NCBI GenBank assembly: GCA_900542765.1
Contig: UQOX01000004.1
Span: 1-64,000, forward strand
Direction: 5' to 3'
DNA: 64,000 nucleotides
Source of the DNA: an uncultured Porphyromonadaceae bacterium
GTDB lineage: Bacteria > Bacteroidota > Bacteroidia > Bacteroidales > UBA11471
This document shows positions 34,181 through 42,891 of this stretch, one piece after another. The notes under the pieces were generated by a model. That model was not told the DNA's origin and searched no databases. It saw nothing but the letters and a program-made list of their open reading frames with translations. The translations under genes were made by a program, and so were the position numbers. Each line of letters opens with the position of its first letter. The first letter of the stretch is position 1.

Positions 34181-37100
34181 TTAAAGTCCGAATCTTATGC
34201 CGAATTGGTAGCTGCGCGATGAGGGCATGGTCAGGTTGTCATATCCGGCAGCTGTGGCCGACGAACCGAATGCGCTCACCTCGGGGTCGAGTCCGGAGTA
34301 TGGGCTGATGGTGAATACGTTGGTGAGAACGACAAAGAGCTTGATTTGGTTGAATGTGCGCGTCCTTCTCAACACTTGTTTGGGTAACGAATAGGAGAAT
34401 TCCAATGTCTTCAATCGCAGGTAGGAACTCTTTTCGAGGAACCGGGTGGTGGTAATCGACGAGGTATAGTCGTAGTTGTTGACAATGGAGCTGTTTTTCA
34501 GCTTGGGAATGTCGGTCGTTTGTCCCGGAATCTGCCAGAAGTCGAGTATGTCGCGCGACAGGTTGTTGGCCGTCTCGGTGGCGTAGGTGAGCAGTTGGGC
34601 CCGTGTGGAGTTGATCATGTGGCCGCCTACCGAGAAGGTAAACATGGTATTCAGTTCAAACCCTTTGAATGTGAGTATGTTGGTGAAACTGCCGTAGAAT
34701 TTGGGCTCGGCCGTTCCGCACACTTTCTTGTTGTCCGTCGAGGTTTCGTAGTTCGAGGCCGGGGGAACGGTCGTTGTCGAGCCGTCGGCGAGGCGCCATA
34801 TCGGGTCGCCGGTATTGGGGTCGACGCCCACCCATTCGTGCAGGTACCACTGTGCCATGGGATAGCCCACGGCGTAGTATTTAAACGAGCTGTTGGCTTG
34901 GTCGAGCTGGTTGCCTTCGAAGTTGAGTTTCAATATCTTGTTGCTATTGCGGGAGAGGTTCAGGATGGTCTGCCACAGGAAATTCTTGCGCACGATATTG
35001 TCCGAGATGACTTGTATCTCGATACCTTGGTTTTGCATGTCGGCAATGTTCTGGTATTGGGTCGAATATCCGGTGTAAGCCGGCAGGTCCGACGAGAAGA
35101 GCATGTCGGTCGTGCGTTTGTAGTAGTAGTCGACGGTGAGTTTCAGCCGCTCTTTGAAGGCCGAGAAGTCGAGACCCAGGTCATAGGTGATGGTGCGTTC
35201 CCAGTCGAGGTTCACGTTACTGGGTTGCGACATCGAGAGGAATTGTTCGTTGCCGTAGGAAGAGGCCGTGTTGAGCACATAGATGGCTTGTGCTCCGTAG
35301 TAACTGTTGTTGGCGTCCTGGCTGGTCCAGCCTATCGAACCGCGGATTTTCATTTCGTCGATCCACGGGGCGTTGTAGGCGATGAAGTCTTCTTCGGAGA
35401 GTCGCCAGGCGGCCGACACGGCGGGAATGTTGATGAAGCGGTGCAGGCGGTTGTAGCGCGACGAACCGTCGATGCGGTAGGATACACCGAAGAGGTACCG
35501 GCGCATGAGCTGGTAGTTGACGCGGGCGAAGGCCGAGAGCAGGGCCCAGGTGTCTTCGCTGGCAGCGCCTACGCGGGTGGTCTGTGCCGAACCGATGCCT
35601 TTGATGGCCGAGCTGAAAAAGTTCGAACCGTAAATCTGCGAGTTGTATTCGTGCCCGATTTCATAGCTTTCGCCCAGCACGGCTTGCAGGTAGTGGCGTT
35701 CGTTGAATACTTTGTTCACCGTGATGGTGTTGTTGGTGACGATGCGGTATTTCAAGGCGTCGTTTTCCGATGCCTGGTTGTTGGGGGTGAGGTCGGCCAC
35801 TTCTTCGGGCAATTCGGGCTTGTAGACGTAGGAACGGCCGTTGGAGATGTTGATACCGAGTTCGGTTTTGAGTTGCAGCCAATTTGTGACGTCGTATTGC
35901 AGGTAGGTGTTGCCTATCGTGGTGATGTTTTTGCTTTGCGAGGTGACGTCATTGGCGTAGGCTACGGGGTTGTAGTTGTCGTTGTTGCCTTTGGTGTTGA
36001 GGTCGTGGCCGTAGTAGTAGGAGCCGTCTTCGTTGTATATCGGCAGGTTGGGGGCGCGCAGTATGGCGTCTTTATATACGGTGGGGGCCGTGAGGGCGTT
36101 GTTGTCGATGAATGAGAGGGTCACGTTGGCACCGAGGGTGAATTTGTCGTTGAGTTGGGTATCGAGATTCAGACGGGCCGAGTAACGTTGCAGGTCGTTG
36201 TTGATGATATATGACTCGTTGTTGGCGTAGGAGAGGCTGAAAAAGTAGCGGGTGCGAGTGTTTCCGCCCGAAATCGATGCGCTCAGGTTGTGGCTGAGGG
36301 CGTTGCGGGTCACGGCGTCTTGCCAGTCGGTATTGTAGCCGGCACGGTAAACGTCGGAGGGATAGTATTGCGAGTAGATTTGTGCGTATTCATCGCCGGT
36401 GAGCAGGTCGAGTTTGCCGATGGGCTGGTCGATGCTCATGGTGTAGGAGACGTTGATGGCTGTGCGGTCGCGGGAGCCGCTTTTGGTGGTGATGAGGATT
36501 ACACCGGCCGAGCCGCGTGAACCGTAGATGGAGGTGGCGAAGGCATCTTTGAGAATTTCGATCGACTCAATGTCTTCGGGGTTGATGGAGAGTAGCGGGT
36601 TTTGCTCGAAAGAGTAGTTGAGGTCCATGTTGTTGGTCAGCGTTCCGCCTCCCGTCGAGGTTCCACCCATGCTGATGGCGCTCACCGAGCCGCCGCTGGT
36701 GCCGACCGAGTTGGCCGAGCGGTCGGTGCCGTAGATGGGTACGCCGTCGACGACGTAGAGGGGGTTGTTTTCGCCTATGATGGAGCTCACGCCGCGAATG
36801 GTGAGGAGGTTGGCTCCGCCGAGTGCTCCTGAGGAGTTGGATACGAACACGCCCGGGGCACGGCCTTGCAGCAACTGGTCTACCGACAGGAATGATTTTT
36901 GTTCATCGAGTTTTACCGATGATACCGAGCCGGTAATATCACGCCGTTCTTGTTTGCCATAGCCTACGACGGTAATTTCGCGCATGGCATTTTCGGCCGG
37001 AATGAGTCTTATGGCTTCGACGGTTTTGGGGTGATTTACGGTTACGGTTTCGGTCTCATAGCCAATGAACGAAAACGAGATGGTCGCACCTGTCGGTACA

Positions 37101-37294
37101 TTGGTGAGGGTGAAAGAGCCGTCCGATGTGGACAGGGTGGCGCCTTTTCCGTTGACCGAAACGGTTACGCCCGCCAGGGGGGCGTTGTTTTCATCGAGAA
37201 CGGTACCGGATATCTTGGTGAGATTTTGCGCCGAGGCTATTTCGCAACAGAATATACAACACAGTACCGTATATATTGTCCAAAATTTTTTCAT
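34181..37294 (-). CDS. SusC/RagA-family TonB-dependent outer-membrane receptor
   Basis: A 1037-residue importer: signal peptide 1-22, a carboxypeptidase-regulatory-like domain (about 26-110, ISGTVLDENNAPLAGVTVSV), the SusC signature ITVVGYGKQERRDITGSVSSV (about 128-148), a plug domain (about 130-245, with LLQGRAPGVFVSNSSG and NPLYVVDGVPI), then the beta-barrel ending in SRSYQFGIRFGL. It takes substrates bound by SusD across the outer membrane using TonB energy. In the operon it follows the kelch-type lipoprotein gene after a hairpin (37322-37360) and precedes susD by 17 bp. Confidence 0.95.
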   Translation of the reverse strand: MKKFWTIYTVLCCIFCCEIASAQNLTKISGTVLDENNAPLAGVTVSVNGKGATLSTSDGSFTLTNVPTGATISFSFIGYETETVTVNHPKTVEAIRLIPAENAMREITVVGYGKQERRDITGSVSSVKLDEQKSFLSVDQLLQGRAPGVFVSNSSGALGGANLLTIRGVSSIIGENNPLYVVDGVPIYGTDRSANSVGTSGGSVSAISMGGTSTGGGTLTNNMDLNYSFEQNPLLSINPEDIESIEILKDAFATSIYGSRGSAGVILITTKSGSRDRTAINVSYTMSIDQPIGKLDLLTGDEYAQIYSQYYPSDVYRAGYNTDWQDAVTRNALSHNLSASISGGNTRTRYFFSLSYANNESYIINNDLQRYSARLNLDTQLNDKFTLGANVTLSFIDNNALTAPTVYKDAILRAPNLPIYNEDGSYYYGHDLNTKGNNDNYNPVAYANDVTSQSKNITTIGNTYLQYDVTNWLQLKTELGINISNGRSYVYKPELPEEVADLTPNNQASENDALKYRIVTNNTITVNKVFNERHYLQAVLGESYEIGHEYNSQIYGSNFFSSAIKGIGSAQTTRVGAASEDTWALLSAFARVNYQLMRRYLFGVSYRIDGSSRYNRLHRFINIPAVSAAWRLSEEDFIAYNAPWIDEMKIRGSIGWTSQDANNSYYGAQAIYVLNTASSYGNEQFLSMSQPSNVNLDWERTITYDLGLDFSAFKERLKLTVDYYYKRTTDMLFSSDLPAYTGYSTQYQNIADMQNQGIEIQVISDNIVRKNFLWQTILNLSRNSNKILKLNFEGNQLDQANSSFKYYAVGYPMAQWYLHEWVGVDPNTGDPIWRLADGSTTTVPPASNYETSTDNKKVCGTAEPKFYGSFTNILTFKGFELNTMFTFSVGGHMINSTRAQLLTYATETANNLSRDILDFWQIPGQTTDIPKLKNSSIVNNYDYTSSITTTRFLEKSSYLRLKTLEFSYSLPKQVLRRTRTFNQIKLFVVLTNVFTISPYSGLDPEVSAFGSSATAAGYDNLTMPSSRSYQFGIRFGL

Positions 37295-37321
37295 AATATT
37301 AAAGTCCCGGTGTTTAGTTGG

Positions 37322-37360
37322 AAAAAGTACTCTGTGCAGGGATTATGCACAGAGTACTTT
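37322..37360 (-). terminator. Intercistronic hairpin ahead of susC
   Basis: Perfect 15-bp stem AAAGTACTCTGTGCA / TGCACAGAGTACTTT with loop GGGATTA and five T on the minus strand. It lies between the kelch-type lipoprotein stop (37383) and the susC start (37294). It may be an attenuating terminator or an RNA-processing/stability hairpin. No clear promoter is visible between it and susC. Confidence 0.7.
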
Positions 37361-37382
37361 GATGATTTAAAAAATGGAATTA

Positions 37383-38849
37383 TCAATTCAGAGCGAATGC
37401 CCATGCGGCAAACGAGGGATCCATGTCGTCGACCGTGGTCGAGTAGGGAGTGTAGCTACCCGAGAAGCTGTTGAAGCCGCCGAATACCCAAGCGATGTCG
37501 TTTTCATCGACAACGACACAAGGATTGAAGGTTCCGGTGTAGGCTTCATTGATACCTTCGACAGCCGTCCAGGTAACACCGTCGGTCGATTTGTAGATGG
37601 TGTTGTTCATTACGCGGGCACCGGCCTCATCGTAATAGAGACCACCGAAGAGGTAAGCCGTGTTGCCGGCATTGTTGGTAACGACAGTGGCACCGCAGAT
37701 GGGACCAACGGCCGTCGAGTCGGCAACAGTGGCGAAGTTCTCACCGTCGGTAGAGCTCGAAACGGCGGTTTGCAGGTTCGATGCGCTGACAAAGCCTCTG
37801 GAACCACCCAGGAGGAAGATTTCGTTGTTCAGCACAAAGGTCGAGCAGTGGGCTCTCAGGAGGCTCGATGCGCCTGCTACCATGTTGTAGGTAGTATCAG
37901 CTTTCACCCACATTTGAGAGTTGGCTCCTTGGAGCTGACCAAAAGCCATCATTACACCGCTTTCCATGTAGAATTTGTCGTTGAAGGTGAACGGGGTGGG
38001 GCATACATGTCCGAATGAACCCAGACCTACAAGCCTCTTGAACATGTCGTCGGCCAAGGTCGAGTTACCTTCGATCGATTCATCGTTCCAGGTGCTACCG
38101 TTGCTGGTCGATGCGATGCGGAAGCTTTTCAGCGTGAGGCTCGTAGACCAGCTGTTTCCTTGAAGCTCGGGGGCATTTCCGCCTTGGTCGGTTCCAAAAG
38201 CGCGGATACCACCGATGACATAGAGCTTGTCATTGATAACGATGGGGCGTGCACCCATACCGCCGATGATGTCCTCGGTCGATACTTCGGTCCAGCGGAT
38301 ACCGTTGGTCGAGGTGAATACCTTGTAGAATCCGAGCGTATCGGCTGCATCGTAACCCGAGGTGAAGGCATAGAATTTACCGTCGAAGAGGGCTACGGAG
38401 TAGTCGTAAACGTTGCTGGGGATACCTCCGCCACGAATGTCGGCGCTGATTTGTTTACCGGCAGCGAGGTCGTCTTCGGTATCGGAGATGACTACGGTGA
38501 GGGTGTAGTCCTTGCTGCTACCTTCGTGGGTGGCGGTGAGGACGATGGGGTTGTTGAGGTCAAACGTTGCACCGGCAACAGCGGCACCGTTTACGGTAAC
38601 CGTCGTGTTCATCGTAGCCGTCACGGTGAGTGTGCAGGCTTCGAGCTCAGAGGCTTGGGTTGTCATGGGGACGGTGCATTGAATCGTCATACCCGAGTAG
38701 TTGATGACACCGTTGTAAGAAGCACCTTCGGCGGTGGTAACCGTCACGCCGGTAATACCGAATCCCGAATCATTGCTGTCGTCGTTACACGATGTGAAGC
38801 TGAATACGGCGCAGAGGGCCATAAGCAGCAGAGCATTCAGTTTTTTCAT
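37383..38849 (-). CDS. Kelch-like propeller lipoprotein (DUF6242-type)
   Basis: A 488-residue lipoprotein (lipobox FTSC, Cys21, then NDDSND). Residues about 30-125 form an Ig/BACON-like beta domain (ITGVTVTTAEGASYNGVINYSG). Residues about 145-488 hold about six kelch-like blades, seen as FDGKFYAFTSG, INDKLYVIGG, FNDKFYMESG, LNNEIFLLGG, TAYLFGG and DIAWVFGG. This resembles the DUF6242 proteins found next to SusCD pairs. It probably serves as a surface accessory binder in a SusE/F-like role, which is inference. It is the second gene of the operon, between the TlpA-like gene and susC. Confidence 0.75.
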   Translation of the reverse strand: MKKLNALLLMALCAVFSFTSCNDDSNDSGFGITGVTVTTAEGASYNGVINYSGMTIQCTVPMTTQASELEACTLTVTATMNTTVTVNGAAVAGATFDLNNPIVLTATHEGSSKDYTLTVVISDTEDDLAAGKQISADIRGGGIPSNVYDYSVALFDGKFYAFTSGYDAADTLGFYKVFTSTNGIRWTEVSTEDIIGGMGARPIVINDKLYVIGGIRAFGTDQGGNAPELQGNSWSTSLTLKSFRIASTSNGSTWNDESIEGNSTLADDMFKRLVGLGSFGHVCPTPFTFNDKFYMESGVMMAFGQLQGANSQMWVKADTTYNMVAGASSLLRAHCSTFVLNNEIFLLGGSRGFVSASNLQTAVSSSTDGENFATVADSTAVGPICGATVVTNNAGNTAYLFGGLYYDEAGARVMNNTIYKSTDGVTWTAVEGINEAYTGTFNPCVVVDENDIAWVFGGFNSFSGSYTPYSTTVDDMDPSFAAWAFALN

Positions 38850-38903
38850 ACGAAAGATTAAATTTTGGGTTATGGTTTGTGATTAAAAATAGATGTTGTC
38901 ATT

Positions 38904-40175
38904 TTACATCGACATGGCACCCATCGAAATCGATTTGCGCGGAGCCGGTTTCTCGGGAGCTACGCCGTTGAGGGCATTCTGTATGGCTTTGCGAATGGCT
39001 TCACCACGGAGACCTTTGGCATAGAGGTTGCCGTCGGCATCGACCAGCACGATGAAAGGAATGCCTCCGAATTGATAGTCTTGCATGAGTTTCTTGCCGC
39101 CGTCGGTGGCGTGTATCTGCAACCAAGGCATGTTTTCTTCGCCTGCGGCTTTGAGCCAAGCGTCTTTGTCGGCGTCGATGGATACGCTGAGGAATTCTAC
39201 GCCTTTGTCTTTGAACTCTTCATAATATTTTTTGAGATTGACAATTTCTTGGCGGCAGGGACCGCACCACGATGCCCAAAAGTCGACCAGGACGATTTTG
39301 CCTTTGAGGTCGGAGAGCGAGAGCTCTTTACCGTCGATTTGGGGGTAAGTAAAGTCGGGAGCCGGCTTGCCGTTGTTCAGACGTTCGCGTTGAGCCTTGG
39401 CTTTGGCCACGCCGTCTTTGTAGTTCTGTATGGGGGCATAACCGGGGTGGGCGGCTTCGAGTTGCGACAAAATATTGTCGATGAGTTCCTTGTCGGCATC
39501 TTCTCTCAATGAGGGGAGGACGGCAAGTACGCTGGTGACCGTTGCGTTGTGCTCGGCAATATGGCGCATGCGGGCCGTCATGTCTTCGGCATTGTTGGCA
39601 TAGAGGGCGTCGCTGAGCATTTTGCGCATCTCGGCATCGGGCTTGGCGTTGTAGAGGGCCTTGGAGATGGCTATCATGTTCTGATAGCTGCGGTAATTGC
39701 AGAAGTTGACTTGGTTCATCACCTCATTCTTGGGGCCGCCTTGGATATATACATAGGGAGGATTCTTGATTTTTACACGGGCGGTGTCGAAGCCGCGGAA
39801 ATTGATGGTGAGGTCTTCGTCTTCACCCCAGATGCGTACCGATTGCCATTTCCCGCAATCGACCGTGTAGACGCCCGGAGTCTCGATGGGCAGCGTCAAC
39901 GTGTATTCGTTGTTTTCGTCGATGTCGGCTTCGGCATAGATTTTCTTTTGTGTGCCTTCATATTGATACACCGTCATTTTGAATTCGGGCGCGGGCTGAT
40001 CGTAATTCCAATACCCTTTGTAGGTGAATTGCACTTTTCCCTTGATGGTGATTTGGGAAGGAGCAGCTTGTTGCTCGGTGGTTTCTTTGTTTTCTTTCTT
40101 CGTCTTTTTTACTTTGGCCGATGCGTCAAAAATAATCAGCATGGCAGCCAGCATGGCGACAATACGAAATTTCAT
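38904..40175 (-). CDS. TlpA-like exported thiol-disulfide oxidoreductase
   Basis: A 423-residue protein with a signal peptide (about 1-20, ending DASA). An N-terminal beta-rich domain (about 40-150) and a helical linker (about 150-270) lead to a C-terminal AhpC/TlpA thioredoxin domain (about 275-410) with FWASWCGPCRQEIVNLKKYY holding the Cys pair and GGIPFIVLVD the cis-proline. It is the first gene of the operon TlpA-kelch-SusC-SusD-thioredoxin, so a redox protein stands at each end of the uptake genes. It acts in the periplasm; the partner is unknown. Confidence 0.9.
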   Translation of the reverse strand: MKFRIVAMLAAMLIIFDASAKVKKTKKENKETTEQQAAPSQITIKGKVQFTYKGYWNYDQPAPEFKMTVYQYEGTQKKIYAEADIDENNEYTLTLPIETPGVYTVDCGKWQSVRIWGEDEDLTINFRGFDTARVKIKNPPYVYIQGGPKNEVMNQVNFCNYRSYQNMIAISKALYNAKPDAEMRKMLSDALYANNAEDMTARMRHIAEHNATVTSVLAVLPSLREDADKELIDNILSQLEAAHPGYAPIQNYKDGVAKAKAQRERLNNGKPAPDFTYPQIDGKELSLSDLKGKIVLVDFWASWCGPCRQEIVNLKKYYEEFKDKGVEFLSVSIDADKDAWLKAAGEENMPWLQIHATDGGKKLMQDYQFGGIPFIVLVDADGNLYAKGLRGEAIRKAIQNALNGVAPEKPAPRKSISMGAMSM

Positions 40176-40271
40176 AGCGGTTGAGTTTTTAAGCGTTTGT
40201 TATTTGTTTCTCTTGGCGTAAGTAGTATCTTTGACTTCTTGTTTGGCGACCTTGTATATATTACTATGCCG

Positions 40272-40279
40272 CAAAGATA
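40272..40279 (-). promoter_or_regulatory. -7 box of the TlpA-kelch-SusCD-thioredoxin operon
   Basis: Minus-strand TATCTTTG, 96 bp before the TlpA-like ATG. It is the only consensus box found for the roughly 8.7-kb operon. The rest of 40176-40512 is AT-rich with no gene seen. Confidence 0.6.
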
Positions 40280-40512
40280 GGTATTTGTTTTATGAAATCT
40301 GCCCAAAAACATGTTTTTTTTATTTTTAGCCTCGAATTATATCTCTATTTGCAAGCGTATGCAATTTTTTTGTAATAAATTGTTGTATGCGCCTGTCTTT
40401 TTTGCTTTGATTTTGCGGGCTGCCAAAATCGAAACACGCATCGCCCTGTAAACTGAGCCTCCCAGGGAGATATAAAAGGGGGGCGGTTTTTTTATATTGC
40501 CTTCGATTTTCT

Positions 40513-40520
40513 TATTTTTG
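40513..40520 (+). promoter_or_regulatory. -7 box of the RecD-like helicase gene
   Basis: TATTTTTG ends on the G of an in-frame GTG (40520), ruling out that start and supporting ATG 40556. Confidence 0.6.
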
Positions 40521-40555
40521 TGTCTTGTTATCGACCGTTATTTCTTGTTCAATCC

Positions 40556-41983
40556 ATGCTCAGTGATTATTTCATACAGCGCCTTTCCGAAAACCTGCCC
40601 TATGTCCCTACCGAAGAGCAGGCCGGGCTGGTGGCCCGCTTGGCGGAGTTCCTGTGGGACGACAATGTCCCCTCGGTGTTTGTCATCAAAGGCTACGCCG
40701 GTACGGGAAAGACTTCGCTCGTGGGAGCGCTGGTCAAGACGCTGGAAGCATTCGAGCGCGCGTGTGTATTGCTGGCTCCCACCGGACGTGCGGCCAAAGT
40801 CTTTGCTTCGTATGCGGCCCACCCGGCCTACACGATACACAAGAAAATCTATCGGCAACGAGCCTTTACGGGCGATTTCACGGGCTTCCAGTTGGCCCAT
40901 AATGCCCACAAGAATACCTTTTTTATTGTCGATGAGGCGTCGATGATTGCCAATGAAGCTGCCGAGGGAGCACACTACGGCTCGGGACTGTTGCTCGATG
41001 ACCTCTTCGATTTTGTCTATTCCGGTGCCGGCTGCCGTCTCATTCTGCTGGGCGACACGGCGCAGCTGCCGCCTGTGGGGCAGGTGCGCAGTCCGGCTCT
41101 CGATGAGGACTATTTGCGACGCTACGGTTACCCGGTCTTTTCGTGCGAATTGACCCATGTCGTGCGGCAGGTCGAGGAGTCGGGCGTGTTGTTCAATGCC
41201 ACGCGGTTGCGCAACGCCATGCAGGAAAATCCGCTTCCTGTGCCATCGATTGCCTGGCGGCGTTTCCCCGATGTGAGCCTCGTGGGGGGAGACGAACTCA
41301 TAGAGGTACTCTCGTCGGCCTATCGTCGTGATGGCATGGACGAGACCATTATTGTCACCCGCTCGAACAAGCGGGCCAACATCTTCAACCAGGGCATTCG
41401 CAACCGCATTCTCTATCGGGAGGAAGAACTTACCTCGGGCGACCTGTTGCTGGTGGCCCGCAACAACTATTTTTGGAGCGAGAAGTATGAGAAGCTCGAC
41501 TTCATCGCCAACGGCGATGTGGCTCGTGTCGTGCGGGTGCGTCGCGTGTGTGAGATGTACGGTTTCAGGTTTGCCGATGTGGTGCTCTATTTCCCCGACT
41601 ATGAAGAGGAGATGGAGGCCAAGGTCATTCTCGACACGTTGCATTCGGAGTCGCCTTCACTCACGGCCGAGGAGAACACCCGCCTGTTCAATGCCGTGAT
41701 GGAAGATTATGCCGACGTGCCCTCCAAGCGCGAGCGTCTCAAACGGCTCAAAAACGACCCCTGGTTCAATGCCTTGCAGGTGAAGTATGCCTATGCCGTG
41801 ACCTGCCACAAGGCGCAGGGCGGACAGTGGACCAATGTCTTTATCGATATGGGATATATCCGTCCCGACATGCTCGGCCTCGATTTCTACCGGTGGCTCT
41901 ACACGGCCTTCACGCGCACGACGGGTCGGCTTTTGCTCATCAATGTGTCGCCCGATTACATCGAGGAGAAGCCGTCCGACTGA
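40556..41983 (+). CDS. RecD/Pif1-like superfamily 1B DNA helicase
   Basis: A 475-residue ATP-dependent 5'-3' helicase of the RecD2/Pif1 type. Walker A is GYAGTGKTS (46-54), motif Ia is LLAPTGRAAKV (72-82), Walker B is VDEASM (125-130), motif III is LLGDTAQLPPVGQ, and the C-terminal UvrD-like part has VTCHKAQGGQWTNVF and WLYTAFTRTTGRLLL. It lacks the long N-terminal domain of RecD2 and has no RecB/RecC beside it, so it is a stand-alone helicase for DNA repair or conjugation-like processing. The NadX-like gene follows 119 bp later. Confidence 0.88.
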   Translation: MLSDYFIQRLSENLPYVPTEEQAGLVARLAEFLWDDNVPSVFVIKGYAGTGKTSLVGALVKTLEAFERACVLLAPTGRAAKVFASYAAHPAYTIHKKIYRQRAFTGDFTGFQLAHNAHKNTFFIVDEASMIANEAAEGAHYGSGLLLDDLFDFVYSGAGCRLILLGDTAQLPPVGQVRSPALDEDYLRRYGYPVFSCELTHVVRQVEESGVLFNATRLRNAMQENPLPVPSIAWRRFPDVSLVGGDELIEVLSSAYRRDGMDETIIVTRSNKRANIFNQGIRNRILYREEELTSGDLLLVARNNYFWSEKYEKLDFIANGDVARVVRVRRVCEMYGFRFADVVLYFPDYEEEMEAKVILDTLHSESPSLTAEENTRLFNAVMEDYADVPSKRERLKRLKNDPWFNALQVKYAYAVTCHKAQGGQWTNVFIDMGYIRPDMLGLDFYRWLYTAFTRTTGRLLLINVSPDYIEEKPSD

Positions 41984-42102
41984 AAACGCCTCCCACCCTT
42001 TCCCTCATTTGCAACGAGAGGGAGACCGCTTGGCGCATCGGCCGATGGTTTTTGTGGGGGGATAATGATGCCGAAAAAGTGAAAATAGAAAATCCAGTAT
42101 AT

Positions 42103-42891
42103 ATGAAAACTTTTGTAATCATGGGCTGCGGCCGTTTGGCCGGCATTGTGTCCGATGCTGTTGTCAAGGGCTTGCTGCCCGAGTATGAATTGGTGGGAGT
42201 CTATTCCCGCACGACCGCCAAGTCGGAGCGGATAGCGGCTCAAATGCAACGTGCCGGCAAGGCTTGCGCGGTGTGCCTCTCGACCGGGGAATTGCTGGCC
42301 TTGAAGCCCGACGTTTTGGTCGAGACGGCTTCGCCGGCTGCCCTTCGGGAAGTGGCTCTTCCGGCACTGGAAGCCGGCATTTCGGTGGTGACTCTTTCTA
42401 TCGGGGCGCTGGCCGACGAGGGGTTTTACCGGGCTGTTTCGGCTGCTGCCCGTGAAAGCGGCGCACGCATCTATTTGGCATCGGGGGCTACCGGCGGATT
42501 TGATGTCTTGCGCACGGTCTCGTTGATGGGTGGTGCATCGGCTCGCTTTTTCAATGAAAAGGGTCCCGACGCCTTGAAGGGTACGCCGGTGTATGACGAC
42601 TCTTTACAAGCCGAGCAGCGGGTCGTTTTCTCGGGGAATGCCGCCGAGGCCATCTCCCTGTTCCCGACCAAGGTGAATGTCACCGTGGCGGCATCTCGCG
42701 CGTCGGTCGGTCCCGAGGCGATGCAGGTGACCATACGCTCTACTCCCGGATTCAAGGGCGATACGCAGCGGGTGGAGATTGAAAATGAGCAGGTGCGGGC
42801 TGTCGTCGACGTGTATAGCGCGACGGCCGAGATTGCCGGCTGGTCGGTTGTGAACACGCTGCTCAATATCGTTTCACCCGTGGTATTTTGA
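42103..42891 (+). CDS. Aspartate dehydrogenase (NadX)-like, DUF108 protein
   Basis: A 262-residue NAD(P)-binding protein: Rossmann motif VIMGCGRLAG (5-14), DVLVETASPAALRE in the middle and the DUF108 region FPTKVNVTVAASRASVGPE. NadX makes iminoaspartate for NAD synthesis. The catalytic NxHEI-type histidine motif after this region seems to be replaced by GDTQRVE, so activity is doubtful. No nadA/nadC neighbours. ATG 42103 was chosen over an upstream frame that runs inside the helicase gene. Its 3' end overlaps the convergent dehydrogenase-like gene by 18 bp. Confidence 0.75.
   Translation: MKTFVIMGCGRLAGIVSDAVVKGLLPEYELVGVYSRTTAKSERIAAQMQRAGKACAVCLSTGELLALKPDVLVETASPAALREVALPALEAGISVVTLSIGALADEGFYRAVSAAARESGARIYLASGATGGFDVLRTVSLMGGASARFFNEKGPDALKGTPVYDDSLQAEQRVVFSGNAAEAISLFPTKVNVTVAASRASVGPEAMQVTIRSTPGFKGDTQRVEIENEQVRAVVDVYSATAEIAGWSVVNTLLNIVSPVVF

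Noticed and set aside
34520..36115. Plus-strand open frame of 531 codons
   Set aside because: Antisense to the SusC gene; V/G/F-rich shadow composition and no domain.
41827..42102. N-terminal extension of the NadX-like gene by 92 codons
   Set aside because: It overlaps the helicase C-terminus in another frame, and the Rossmann fold starts directly at ATG 42103.
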